DNA from: CAVYPR01 sp052145775
GTDB taxonomy: Bacteria > Actinomycetota > Acidimicrobiia > Acidimicrobiales > RAAP-2
Reading direction: 5' to 3'
Length of the DNA stretch: 18,561 nt
NCBI GenBank assembly: GCA_052145775.1
Contig: JBKQNY010000009.1
Location: forward strand, 1 to 18,561
The position numbers were made by a program, and so were the translations under genes. Positions 12,400-18,561 of the stretch are shown in pieces. A model generated the notes under the pieces. That model was not told the origin of the DNA and did not search any database. It saw only the letters and a program-made list of their open reading frames with translations. The stretch's first letter is position 1, and every line of letters begins with the position of its first letter.

Positions 12400-14970
12400 A
12401 TGACGTCCACCGATCTCGATCTCGGTCGCTACCAGCTCGGATGGAGCGACGAGGAGGACTACGTCTTCAAGCCCAAGAAGGGGCTGAACGAGGAGATCGT
12501 CCGCGAGATGTCGGCCATGAAGAACGAGCCCGACTGGATGCGCGAGTTCCGGCTGAAGGCCCTTACCCGGTTCGAGCGCAAGCCCATGGCCGCGTGGTTC
12601 GCGGTGAACATGCCGGACTTGGACTTCGACGACATCTACTACTACGTGAAGCCCACCGGCGGGCAGGTGGACGACTGGAACGACCTCCCCGACGCGATCA
12701 AGAACACCTACGAGAAGTTGGGGATCCCAGAGGCCGAGCGCAAGTACCTCTCCGGCGTCACGGCGCAGTACGAGTGCCTGCGCGGCTCGACGCGGGTCTG
12801 GACGACCAAGGGGATGCGGGCCGTCAAGGAGCTGGGTCCGGGCGACGAGGTCTTCGCCCTCGACGAGCGCACCCGGCGACTCGAGGTGGCGCCGGTGGTG
12901 GCCGGCGGACCTTCGGGGGAAAAGGAGATCCTCGAGATCACCGCACGCGGACGGGTGATCGGCGCCTCGGGCAACCACCCCTTCCTCGTTCTTCGCGACG
13001 AGCGTCGGCCCAGTGCCCGAAGAGCGCGGTACACCGTGCGGTGGGTGCCGGCCGCAGAGCTGTCCGAGGGTGACCTGGTGGCCGTCGCCACCGACGTCCC
13101 CGACTTCGGGCACCCGGTGGCCATGCTGCTCCCCGAGGAGTCGACCCGTCGACCGGCGCGCGGACCGTCGATGACGCTCCCCGCCGTGACCAGCGACGAC
13201 CTCTGCTGGTTCTTCGGGGTGTTCCTGGGAGACGGCTACCTGAAGCACTCCGAGGGGTACACGACCATGGCCGTCGCCGTCGACCGCACCGACGAGGTGC
13301 TGGTGGAAGAGATCCGGCGGGTGGCCCACGAGCTGTTCGGTCTGGACTTCTCCCTCAGCTCGGACGGCTTCCGGCTGACGGCCAGGGGCACCGCGCAACT
13401 CGCCCGCTACCTGGAGCTCAACGGGCTGGGCGGGACCTCGCACACCAAGCGAGTGCCGGACTGGGCGTTCGGGCTCCCCCGCTCGCAGCGGTTGGCCCTG
13501 GTGGCGGGGTTGCTCGATTCGGACGGCTACGTACGGGACCACCCCGCCAGCAAGGACGCCATGTTCTGCAGCGCCAACCCGGGGCTCCTGGGTGACGTGA
13601 AGGAGCTGCTGGCCCTCTCGGGGATAGCCAGCAGCAAGGTGATCCCGGTCGAGAACCGGCACCCTTTCGAGCGCGACCGCATCATGCGCGCCTACCACCT
13701 GCGGCTGTCGGGGAAGTTCGACCGGATCCCCGCCCGGTCGCCGAGGCGGACCGAGCAGATGAACCGCAGGAAGTACTCCCACGGCTACCGGACCGCCAGG
13801 GGGACCGATTTCCGCGCCCACACGAGCGAGATGCTCGGCTTCGTCCGAATCGACAAGATCGAGCGAGCCGGCGTCGAGGCCGTCTACGACATCGAGGTGG
13901 CCGGCCACCACAACTTCGTGGCCGAGGGGTATGTCGTCCACAACTCCGAGGTGGTCTTCCACCGCAACCGCGAGGATCTGGCGGCCCAGGGCGTGCTCTT
14001 CAGCGACATGGACACCGCAGTGCGCGAGTACCCCGAGCTCGTTCGCAAGTGGTTCGGCACGATCATCCCGCCCAACGACAACAAGTTCGCCGCGCTCAAC
14101 TCGGCGGTGTGGTCCGGCGGGTCCTTCATCTACGTCCCCCCCGGCGTGAAGGTGGAGATGCCCCTGCAGGCGTACTTCCGGATCAACGCCGAGAACATGG
14201 GCCAGTTCGAGCGGACGCTCATCATCGCCGACGAGGGCTCCCAGGTGCACTACATCGAGGGCTGCTCGGCGCCGGTCTACACCACCGACTCGCTGCACTC
14301 GGCCGTGGTCGAACTCGTCGCCCTGCCGGGCAGCCGGATCACGTACACCACGATCCAGAACTGGTCGAACAACGTCTACAACCTGGTGACCAAGCGGGCT
14401 CGGGCCGAGGCCGAGGCCCACGTGGAGTGGATCGACGGCAACATCGGGTCGCGCCTCACCATGAAGTACCCCTCCGTCTACCTGATGGGCCCCAAGGCCT
14501 CGGGGGAGGTGCTCTCGGTGGCCTACGCCGGTCCGGGCCAGCATCAGGACGCGGGGGCCAAGATGGTCCACGCCGCCCCCGAGACCAGCTCGACGATCGT
14601 CTCGAAGTCGATCTCCAAGGACGGGGGCATGACCACCTACCGGGGGCTGGTCCACGTCGACGAGGGGGCCACCGGGGCCAAGTCCTTCGTCCGTTGCGAC
14701 GCGCTGCTGCTCGACGACGAGTCGGTCTCGGAGACCAAGCCCTACATGGAGGTGGGCGAGCGCGACGCCCGCATCGGTCACGAGGCCACGGTGTCAAAGG
14801 TCGGCGACGACCAGCTCTTCTACCTCATGAGCAGGGGCCTCTCGGAGAGCCAGGCCATGGGCATGATCGTGAACGGGTTCATCGAGCCGATCACCCGCAC
14901 CCTGCCCATGGAGTACGCGGTCGAGTGGAGCCGGCTGATCGAGCTGCAGATGGAGGGGTCCGTCGGCTGA
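12400..14970 (+). CDS. sufB: Fe-S cluster assembly scaffold SufB, intein-containing precursor
   Basis: 856-aa precursor. Residues 1-125 and 467-856 minus the intein junctions give a 466-aa mature SufB, the normal length: N-extein 1-125, intein 126-515, C-extein 516-856 (341 aa). SufB forms the SufBC2D complex that builds 4Fe-4S clusters. Extein landmarks: DEEDYVFKPKKGLNEEIV near the start, SAVWSGGSFIYVPPGV, HYIEGCSAP (conserved Cys, mature residue 232) and MIVNGFIEPITRTLPMEY near the C-terminus. The mature junction reads QYE-SEVVFHRNREDL, a continuous SufB sequence. Start chosen by the AAGGAG site. sufC, sufD, sufS and sufU are not adjacent, which is atypical. Regulation may involve the inverted repeat at 12282-12293 and conditional intein splicing. 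Confidence 0.95.
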   Translation: MTSTDLDLGRYQLGWSDEEDYVFKPKKGLNEEIVREMSAMKNEPDWMREFRLKALTRFERKPMAAWFAVNMPDLDFDDIYYYVKPTGGQVDDWNDLPDAIKNTYEKLGIPEAERKYLSGVTAQYECLRGSTRVWTTKGMRAVKELGPGDEVFALDERTRRLEVAPVVAGGPSGEKEILEITARGRVIGASGNHPFLVLRDERRPSARRARYTVRWVPAAELSEGDLVAVATDVPDFGHPVAMLLPEESTRRPARGPSMTLPAVTSDDLCWFFGVFLGDGYLKHSEGYTTMAVAVDRTDEVLVEEIRRVAHELFGLDFSLSSDGFRLTARGTAQLARYLELNGLGGTSHTKRVPDWAFGLPRSQRLALVAGLLDSDGYVRDHPASKDAMFCSANPGLLGDVKELLALSGIASSKVIPVENRHPFERDRIMRAYHLRLSGKFDRIPARSPRRTEQMNRRKYSHGYRTARGTDFRAHTSEMLGFVRIDKIERAGVEAVYDIEVAGHHNFVAEGYVVHNSEVVFHRNREDLAAQGVLFSDMDTAVREYPELVRKWFGTIIPPNDNKFAALNSAVWSGGSFIYVPPGVKVEMPLQAYFRINAENMGQFERTLIIADEGSQVHYIEGCSAPVYTTDSLHSAVVELVALPGSRITYTTIQNWSNNVYNLVTKRARAEAEAHVEWIDGNIGSRLTMKYPSVYLMGPKASGEVLSVAYAGPGQHQDAGAKMVHAAPETSSTIVSKSISKDGGMTTYRGLVHVDEGATGAKSFVRCDALLLDDESVSETKPYMEVGERDARIGHEATVSKVGDDQLFYLMSRGLSESQAMGMIVNGFIEPITRTLPMEYAVEWSRLIELQMEGSVG
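12775..13944 (+). mobile_element. Intein with LAGLIDADG homing endonuclease domain in SufB
   Basis: 390-residue in-frame intein. Block A: Cys1 in CLRGSTRVWTTKGM and PGDEVFALD. Block B: ASGNHPFLVL with His68, Ser65 at the usual Thr position. Two LAGLIDADG helices, WFFGVFLGDGYLK (Asp153) and LVAGLLDSDGYVR (Asp250), both keep the metal-binding Asp, so the endonuclease looks intact. Block F: VYDIEVAGHHNFVAEG (370-385). Block G: VVHN with penultimate His389 and terminal Asn390; the +1 extein residue is Ser. This is a complete class 1 set, so splicing should work. The insertion is between QYE and SEVVFH. As I recall, the M. tuberculosis SufB intein sits elsewhere, at the conserved YIEG/C site, which is uninterrupted here. 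Confidence 0.93.
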
Positions 14971-15013
14971 CGGGAGGCGCCGGGGCGGTTGACTCTCTAG
15001 CCGGCCGTCATGG

Positions 15014-15019
15014 CACGAT
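15014..15019 (+). promoter_or_regulatory. -10 like box (CACGAT), leaderless start at 15026
   Basis: CACGAT ends 6 nt before GTG 15026. It departs from TANNNT only at the first base, and the spacing matches the other leaderless starts, supporting GTG 15026 over ATG 15032. Confidence 0.4.
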
Positions 15020-15025
15020 GGAGCG

Positions 15026-15373
15026 GTGCCCATGCGTGAGGAGTGCAAGCACTTCCAGAGCCGGACCTACGCCTCAGGCGAGGTGGCCCGGTTTTGCGTG
15101 CTCGACCTCGCTCCCGAGGCGCCGTGGCGGTGCCCTGACGACTGCCCGCGCTACGAGCGTCGGCTGGCCGACGCCGGTTGGGTGCGCGGGAGCCTGGTCG
15201 AGCCGCCGATCGAGGACGAGCCCGACGTCCCCTCCCAGCAGATGGTCGAGGTGCTGGGGAACGCCGAGGAGATCGTGAACGCCGTCGCCCCCGATGCGCT
15301 GGCCGAGGTCCTGGCCGAGGACCAGAAGCGGGAGGGCCGGCGTTCCGGGCGGTGGTGGCGCCGCCGACGCTGA
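15026..15373 (+). CDS. Small four-cysteine protein beside sufB, unknown function
   Basis: 115 aa. The N-terminal 45 residues hold all four cysteines: C7 (EECKHF), C24 (ARFCVLDLAPEAPWR), C36 and C40 (CPDDCPRY), giving C-X16-C-X11-C-X3-C, with His9 nearby. The pattern could bind a 4Fe-4S cluster or Zn; it is not a standard zinc ribbon (which would have two CXXC knuckles). The middle (about 60-100) is acidic and helical (QQMVEVLGNAEEIVNAV, ALAEVLAEDQ), and the C-terminus is strongly basic (KREGRRSGRWWRRRR), suitable for nucleic-acid or membrane contact. I do not recognise a characterised family, although the Cys segment has the look of a conserved actinobacterial domain. It begins 55 bp after sufB with its own -10 like box; GTG 15026 is preferred, ATG 15032 possible. 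Confidence 0.75.
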   Translation: MPMREECKHFQSRTYASGEVARFCVLDLAPEAPWRCPDDCPRYERRLADAGWVRGSLVEPPIEDEPDVPSQQMVEVLGNAEEIVNAVAPDALAEVLAEDQKREGRRSGRWWRRRR

Positions 15374-15375
15374 GG

Positions 15376-15394
15376 GAGCCGGCGGGGGCGGCTC
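15376..15394. terminator. Hairpin between convergent genes
   Basis: Stem GAGCCG (15376-15381) and CGGCTC (15389-15394) with a 7-base G-rich loop, between the stop of the four-Cys gene (15371-15373) and the stop of the crotonase (15395-15393). No U tract. Its placement parallels the 4097-4114 hairpin. Confidence 0.4.
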
Positions 15395-16244
15395 AACGGC
15401 CGGTGAAGGTGGGGGGCCGTTTCTCCGCGAAGGCGGCCATGGCCTCGGTGAGGTCGTCGGAGGCGAGCACCGCCGAGTTCCAGGTGGCCACGTAGTCGAG
15501 CCCCTCGGCCACGGTTCGGCCTTCACCGGCGGCCAGCACGGCCTTGGTCCCCTGGACGGCCAAGGGTGAGTTGGCGGCGATCTCGGTGGCCAGGGCCACG
15601 GCGGCCTCCAGGCAGGTCCCGGCGTCGGGGTGGACGTCGTTCACCAGCCCGATGCGCAGTGCCCGCGCCGCGTCGATGTCCTTGCCGGTGAAGGCCAGCT
15701 CCGCCACGTGGCCGGCCCCCATGATGGCCGGGAGGCGCTGGAGGCTGCCGAGGTCGGCCACGATGGCCACCTTGGCCTCTCGCACCGAGAACACGGCGTC
15801 GGCCGAGGCCAGCCGGATGTCGCAGGCCGAGGCGAGGTCGACGCCACCGCCGATGCAGTACCCGTGGACCGCGGCCACGACCGGCTTGGGACAGCCGGCC
15901 ACCGAGGTGATGGCGGACTGCATGCGGAGGATCTCCGCTCGGGTGGCCCTGGCGCGCTGGGCGGCCGACGGTGGCCGGCCGGCGGTCCCGCCTCCGGGGC
16001 CGCCGCCGGCGAGGAGCGACCCCATCGCCTTGAGGTCGAGCCCCACCGAGAAGTGCGGCCCGCGGGCGGCCACCACCACCGCCCGCACCGTGTCGTCGCG
16101 GCCGAGGTGGTCCAGGGCGCGGGGCAGATCGGACCAGAACGCCGGACCCATGGCGTTGCGGGCCTCGGGCCGGTTAAGCCAGAGGACGGCCACGCTCCCG
16201 TGCGGCTCGACCTCGAGCACCTCGGAAGCGAAGGATCCGTCCAT
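15393..16244 (-). CDS. Enoyl-CoA hydratase/isomerase family; dienoyl-CoA isomerase-like
   Basis: 283-aa crotonase-fold protein. Oxyanion-hole segments: FSVGLDLKAM (65-74) and HGYCIGGGVDLASACDIRLA (127-146). Classical enoyl-CoA hydratase has Glu144 and Glu164; here the first is Asp136 (GGGVD). The active-site acids Asp136, Glu156 (VREAKV) and Asp164 (IVADLGSLQRLP) match the order and spacing (20 and 8) of Asp176, Glu196 and Asp204 in rat delta3,5-delta2,4-dienoyl-CoA isomerase, and the flanking words GGGVDL-ACDIR and AD-G-LQRLP also match. I therefore favour that isomerase, used in beta-oxidation of odd-position unsaturated fatty acids. A Gly/Pro/Ala-rich insert (about 78-100) is unusual. ATG 16244 is 8 nt after a TAGCCT -10 box. 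Confidence 0.88.
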   Translation of the reverse strand: MDGSFASEVLEVEPHGSVAVLWLNRPEARNAMGPAFWSDLPRALDHLGRDDTVRAVVVAARGPHFSVGLDLKAMGSLLAGGGPGGGTAGRPPSAAQRARATRAEILRMQSAITSVAGCPKPVVAAVHGYCIGGGVDLASACDIRLASADAVFSVREAKVAIVADLGSLQRLPAIMGAGHVAELAFTGKDIDAARALRIGLVNDVHPDAGTCLEAAVALATEIAANSPLAVQGTKAVLAAGEGRTVAEGLDYVATWNSAVLASDDLTEAMAAFAEKRPPTFTGR

Positions 16245-16252
16245 GTGATGGC

Positions 16253-16258
16253 AGGCTA
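16253..16258 (-). promoter_or_regulatory. -10 box (TAGCCT), leaderless start at 16244
   Basis: On the minus strand TAGCCT ends 8 nt before the ATG at 16244, the same hexamer as upstream of the 2228 gene. It gives the crotonase its own leaderless promoter in the 46-bp gap after the ArsR gene. Confidence 0.55.
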
Positions 16259-16290
16259 CCGCCGCCCACCGGACGCCAGAGCCCGCCGGC

Positions 16291-17313
16291 TCACGCCTGG
16301 CCGACGGTGGGAGGTGCCCCGGACCTCACGGTGGTGCCGGGCGTCGTGGCCATGGCGTTGAGCTCGCCGGTCAGGGTGGCGAGCGCCTCGGTGTTCACCG
16401 ACAATTCGAGACGGGAGCCGGTGCGGGTGGCGGTCACCAGCCCGGCCTGTCGGAGCTGCTTGACGTGGGCGCTGACCGTGGGCTGCGCCAGGGCGAAGTC
16501 CACCGCGATGTCGCTCACCGAGCGAGGGCCCGTGCGCAGGTGGTCGAGGATGGCCAGGCGGGTGGGGTCGGCGATGACCTTGATGCGCCGGGCCAGGCTG
16601 CTGGTGCGTGCTCGGGCCCCCAGCTCGCCGAGGCCTGCGCCGAGGCCGATCAGCTGGCAGTCGGGGAGGTCGAGATAGAGGCCCTTGCCGAACAGCGCGC
16701 AGACGGCCAGCGCAACCGGCTCTCGTCGCTCGATGATCTCAGGGAACCGCTCTTGGAGCACGGCGCAGTGGACCCCCACCATGCGGGTCCAGTCGGCGCC
16801 CCGAGAGAGCTCGCGGCGGGCCGACTCGGCGGCCTGCTGGACGGCGGGGATCCCCTCGTTGCGCCACCAGTGGTCGAGTGGTGCGTACAGCGCGCGCATG
16901 AGGTCGGAGTAGGACGACCACCGCCGGTCGTCGTCGCGCAGCTCGTGGAGACGGCGGATGATGGCGGCCCGCTCGACCGGCGTCTCGGACAAGAGGGGCA
17001 GGGCTTCGGGCACCAGGTGCCGGCTGGCTGCCAGGGTGTCGAAGAGTCGGTCCGCGTCGGTCTCTGACAGCGCCCCCCCGACGTCGGCGAGGACCTGGAA
17101 CTCGGTGAAGCAACGGGTGCCGTCCCCCCAGAAGCCGACGACGTCGCGGACCAGCTCGGGATGGTCCTCGGCCAGGGCCGCGAGCACCGGGTGCTGGGTG
17201 CGGAGCTGGGGGGACCACGCCGCGTGCGTGGCCCAGGAGAGCTCGAGGGCCAGCGACGGTCCGAGCACGGTGACGTTCGCAACGCTCGAAGGGACGAGGT
17301 CCGCTATCTGCAT
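16291..17313 (-). CDS. ArsR-family regulator with long N-terminal domain (DUF5937-like)
   Basis: 340 aa, about three times the length of a plain ArsR protein. The winged-helix domain is C-terminal (residues ~240-310): LARRIKVIADPTRLAILDHL, SVSDIAVDFALAQPTVSAHVKQLRQAGLV (helix-turn-helix) and the wing VTATRTGSRLELSV. No metal-binding Cys pair is seen in the HTH. Residues 1-235 form an alpha-rich domain (LALELSWATHAAW, HPELVRDVVGFW, DLMRALYAPLDHWW) that I associate with DUF5937, found N-terminal to ArsR domains in actinobacteria; its ligand is unknown. ATG 17313 fits a strong promoter, TTGATT-17 bp-TATAGT, ending 9 nt upstream (leaderless). The short ORF at 17375 is divergent, with back-to-back -35 boxes, so autoregulation plus control of a lost partner is likely. 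Confidence 0.85.
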   Translation of the reverse strand: MQIADLVPSSVANVTVLGPSLALELSWATHAAWSPQLRTQHPVLAALAEDHPELVRDVVGFWGDGTRCFTEFQVLADVGGALSETDADRLFDTLAASRHLVPEALPLLSETPVERAAIIRRLHELRDDDRRWSSYSDLMRALYAPLDHWWRNEGIPAVQQAAESARRELSRGADWTRMVGVHCAVLQERFPEIIERREPVALAVCALFGKGLYLDLPDCQLIGLGAGLGELGARARTSSLARRIKVIADPTRLAILDHLRTGPRSVSDIAVDFALAQPTVSAHVKQLRQAGLVTATRTGSRLELSVNTEALATLTGELNAMATTPGTTVRSGAPPTVGQA

Positions 17314-17322
17314 AGGTACATA

Positions 17323-17351
17323 ACTATATCGTTTCTTCGTTGCATAATCAA
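17323..17351 (-). promoter_or_regulatory. Promoter of the ArsR-type gene
   Basis: Minus strand: -35 TTGATT (17351-17346), 17-bp spacer, -10 TATAGT (17328-17323), then 9 nt to ATG 17313. It is the best match to the sigma-70 consensus in the window and lies in an AT-rich patch. Confidence 0.65.
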
Positions 17352-17368
17352 GGTTCTCGTCGTAGACT
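17340..17368 (+). promoter_or_regulatory. Divergent promoter facing the right end
   Basis: Plus strand: -35 TTGCAT (17340-17345), 17-bp spacer, -10 TAGACT (17363-17368), then 6 nt (GGAGGC) to ATG 17375. Its -35 hexamer abuts that of the ArsR promoter, so one operator could control both. Confidence 0.55.
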
Positions 17369-17374
17369 GGAGGC

Positions 17375-17410
17375 ATGGACCTGAGCGGACGGCTGTGGGA
17401 GCGGTCGTGA
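17375..17410 (+). pseudogene. Truncated start of a divergent gene (11 codons)
   Basis: ATG 17375 follows a well-formed promoter and reads MDLSGRLWERS before a TGA at 17408-17410. A promoter of this quality, divergent from a regulator, normally serves a full gene, so this appears to be the 5' stub of a gene cut off by the change of sequence that follows. A frameshift or a wrong start choice is the alternative. The identity of the lost gene cannot be told from 11 residues. Confidence 0.4.
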
Positions 17411-17422
17411 ACCCCTCGCTGA

Positions 17423-18561
17423 CCTCGCGGATGGTCGAGGAAGCGCAAAGCCGCGGAGGCGCGGGCGCGGGAAGCAGAAGCGGACGACGAAGCGGGTGTG
17501 GCCCTCCAGAACCAGGGCGATCTGCAGGGCGCCATCGAAAAATATATCGCAGCGCTCGATCTCGCCCCCGGCAATGCCACGTTCCAGGACCATCTCGACC
17601 GCGCCAATGTCGCGCTCGCCGCCCTGCAATCCTCCGCAGCCATCGATGCGCTGCGCCGCAGAATCGAAAACGCGATGGCCTCGGCGCGCATCAATGCCCT
17701 GCGCAAGGATCTTGAAGCGCAGATGCTGTCGCGCCGCCTGGTCGCGTTCTACAACAGCTTTCTGGTCGAGCAATCTCCGCGATGCGAGAAGATCACCGGA
17801 CAGATCGCCGTGATGCATGACGTCGCGAGCCGCGCAAACTTGGCGCTGGACGCATACAGTTTTTTTGACGACAATGAAGCGCGGCCTCGTACGACACCCT
17901 GGCAAGCGTATTGGAAAGCGCCTCCGGGATACACACTCTTAAGCAATAATATCCTTGAAACGCGGAAACTGCTGCCCGGCTGGGATTCCGCATTGATCAA
18001 GAAATTTCTGGCACCAGATGATTCGCAGTATCGCGCTGCCATCTATCGGGATGATTCGAAGGGCACGATTTTCTTGGCATTTCGCGGTTCCGACGAAAAC
18101 GCAAACAACTGGACGGCCGGAAATATTCCCAATGAGTTGGGTTTGTACACGAATTACTTCGGAAAAGCCGGGGCTTTGGCGTCGGCGCTAAAAGAGTACA
18201 CGGACGCACACGGGCTTCAGCTGGAATGCGTCGGCCATTCCCTCGGCGGAGGAATGTGCATCAGTGCTGCTATCCACGCGCATGTGAAAGCTACCGTTTT
18301 CAATGCGGAGACCGTGCATTCCAGCGCTTTGCCGGAAGGCGATGACATTCGGGCGGCCAACGACCTGGTCGTTGACTATGTTACCGCTCGCGAGGCAGTA
18401 ACGATGTTGCAGGCCGCATCTTTTGTCCCCGCTCCGGGCAAACATGTGTCACTTCCGGATTGGTCTGGCGAGCCAATGTCACCCATAACGCGTCATAGAA
18501 TGCCGTTCGTTCGATTGAGCATACAAAATCAAATTCAGGCGCTGGAAAAAGAAAAAGCGGG
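17423..18561 (+). CDS. TPR plus lipase-like (GHSLGGG) protein, partial at both ends
   Basis: Open frame from just after a TGA (17420-17422) to the window edge, ~379 codons; the true N-terminus is missing and no good start or ribosome site is seen (first in-frame GTG is 17498). Residue numbers run from 17423. A charged Ala/Glu/Arg helix (KRKAAEARAREAEADDEAG) leads into a TPR-like unit (GDLQGAIEKYIAALDLAPGN, about 33-52) and a helical region. The C-terminal half is a class-3-lipase-like alpha/beta hydrolase: FRGSD (220-224), nucleophile elbow CVGHSLGGG with Ser273, a probable acid Asp318 in LVVDYVTARE, and a probable base His358 in TRHRMPF. This set resembles phospholipase/lipase toxins and type VI effectors as well as ordinary lipases; the role is inferred only. 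GC is ~51% in sampled lines, against ~70% elsewhere, so it is foreign or mis-joined. Confidence 0.7.

Noticed and set aside
9988..14781. One 1597-codon minus-strand frame covering ptrB and antisense to sufB
   Set aside because: Only the part from 12234 down encodes a recognisable protein (oligopeptidase B). The upstream part is low-complexity Gly/His/Val-rich and antisense to clear SufB, a shadow typical of high GC.
17496..17813. 105-codon plus-strand frame inside the TPR region
   Set aside because: Ser/Arg/Pro-rich frame-shifted reading of the TPR-lipase gene.
17348..17905. 185-codon minus-strand frame spanning the junction
   Set aside because: Opposite to the lipase-like frame, which carries clear catalytic motifs; no similarity or ribosome site here.

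Overview
The window is about 18.6 kb of very GC-rich DNA (roughly 70% by eye) from an actinobacterium. GTG starts, very short intergenic gaps, long spurious antisense frames and leaderless promoters (a TANNNT -10 box ending 6-9 nt before the start codon) fit a deep-branching, Acidimicrobiia-like lineage; this placement is inference. The last ~1.1 kb (from about 17.42-17.46 kb) is different: hand counts of four 60-base lines there average ~51% GC, codon choice changes, and the encoded protein looks proteobacterial. It is either a horizontally acquired segment or a chimeric assembly join.

Layout. 1-2167 (minus): a SAM-dependent methyltransferase followed 10 bp later by an acyl-CoA dehydrogenase that runs off the left edge. 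2228-4101 (plus): a DUF6941-like protein, a MaoC-type hot-dog hydratase and a MutY adenine glycosylase overlapping the MaoC gene by 53 bp. 4110-4979 (minus): an epoxide-hydrolase-like alpha/beta hydrolase, with a hairpin spanning both convergent stop codons. 5023-7012 (plus): a metallo-beta-lactamase-fold hydrolase, a flavin reductase and an RmlC-family cupin. 6972-7736 (minus) TetR regulator, divergent from 7816-9066 (plus), a luciferase-like flavin monooxygenase. 9134-9976 (plus): a two-TM protein with a poly-Thr linker and a RodZ-C-like domain. 9988-12234 (minus): oligopeptidase B. 12400-14970 (plus): SufB interrupted by a 390-residue LAGLIDADG intein, followed by a small four-cysteine protein (15026-15373). 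15393-16244 (minus): a crotonase with the three acidic residues of delta3,5-delta2,4-dienoyl-CoA isomerase. 16291-17313 (minus): an ArsR-type regulator with a long N-terminal domain, divergent from a start (17375) whose gene stops after 11 codons. 17423-18561 (plus): a 5'- and 3'-truncated TPR plus lipase-like (GHSLGGG) protein.

Functional picture. Most of the window is catabolic and housekeeping: fatty-acyl or aromatic CoA oxidation (acyl-CoA dehydrogenase, MaoC, dienoyl-CoA isomerase), flavin-dependent oxygenation (flavin reductase, luciferase-like monooxygenase, epoxide hydrolase), DNA repair (MutY), peptide turnover (PtrB) and Fe-S assembly (SufB). The most unusual items are the SufB intein at the QYE/SEVV site, the four-Cys protein beside sufB, the mirror-image divergent promoter at 4988-5016, and the foreign lipase-like gene joined to a broken divergent gene at the right end. 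No tRNA, rRNA, CRISPR array or insertion sequence was seen, and no stretch over 300 bases lacks a gene.
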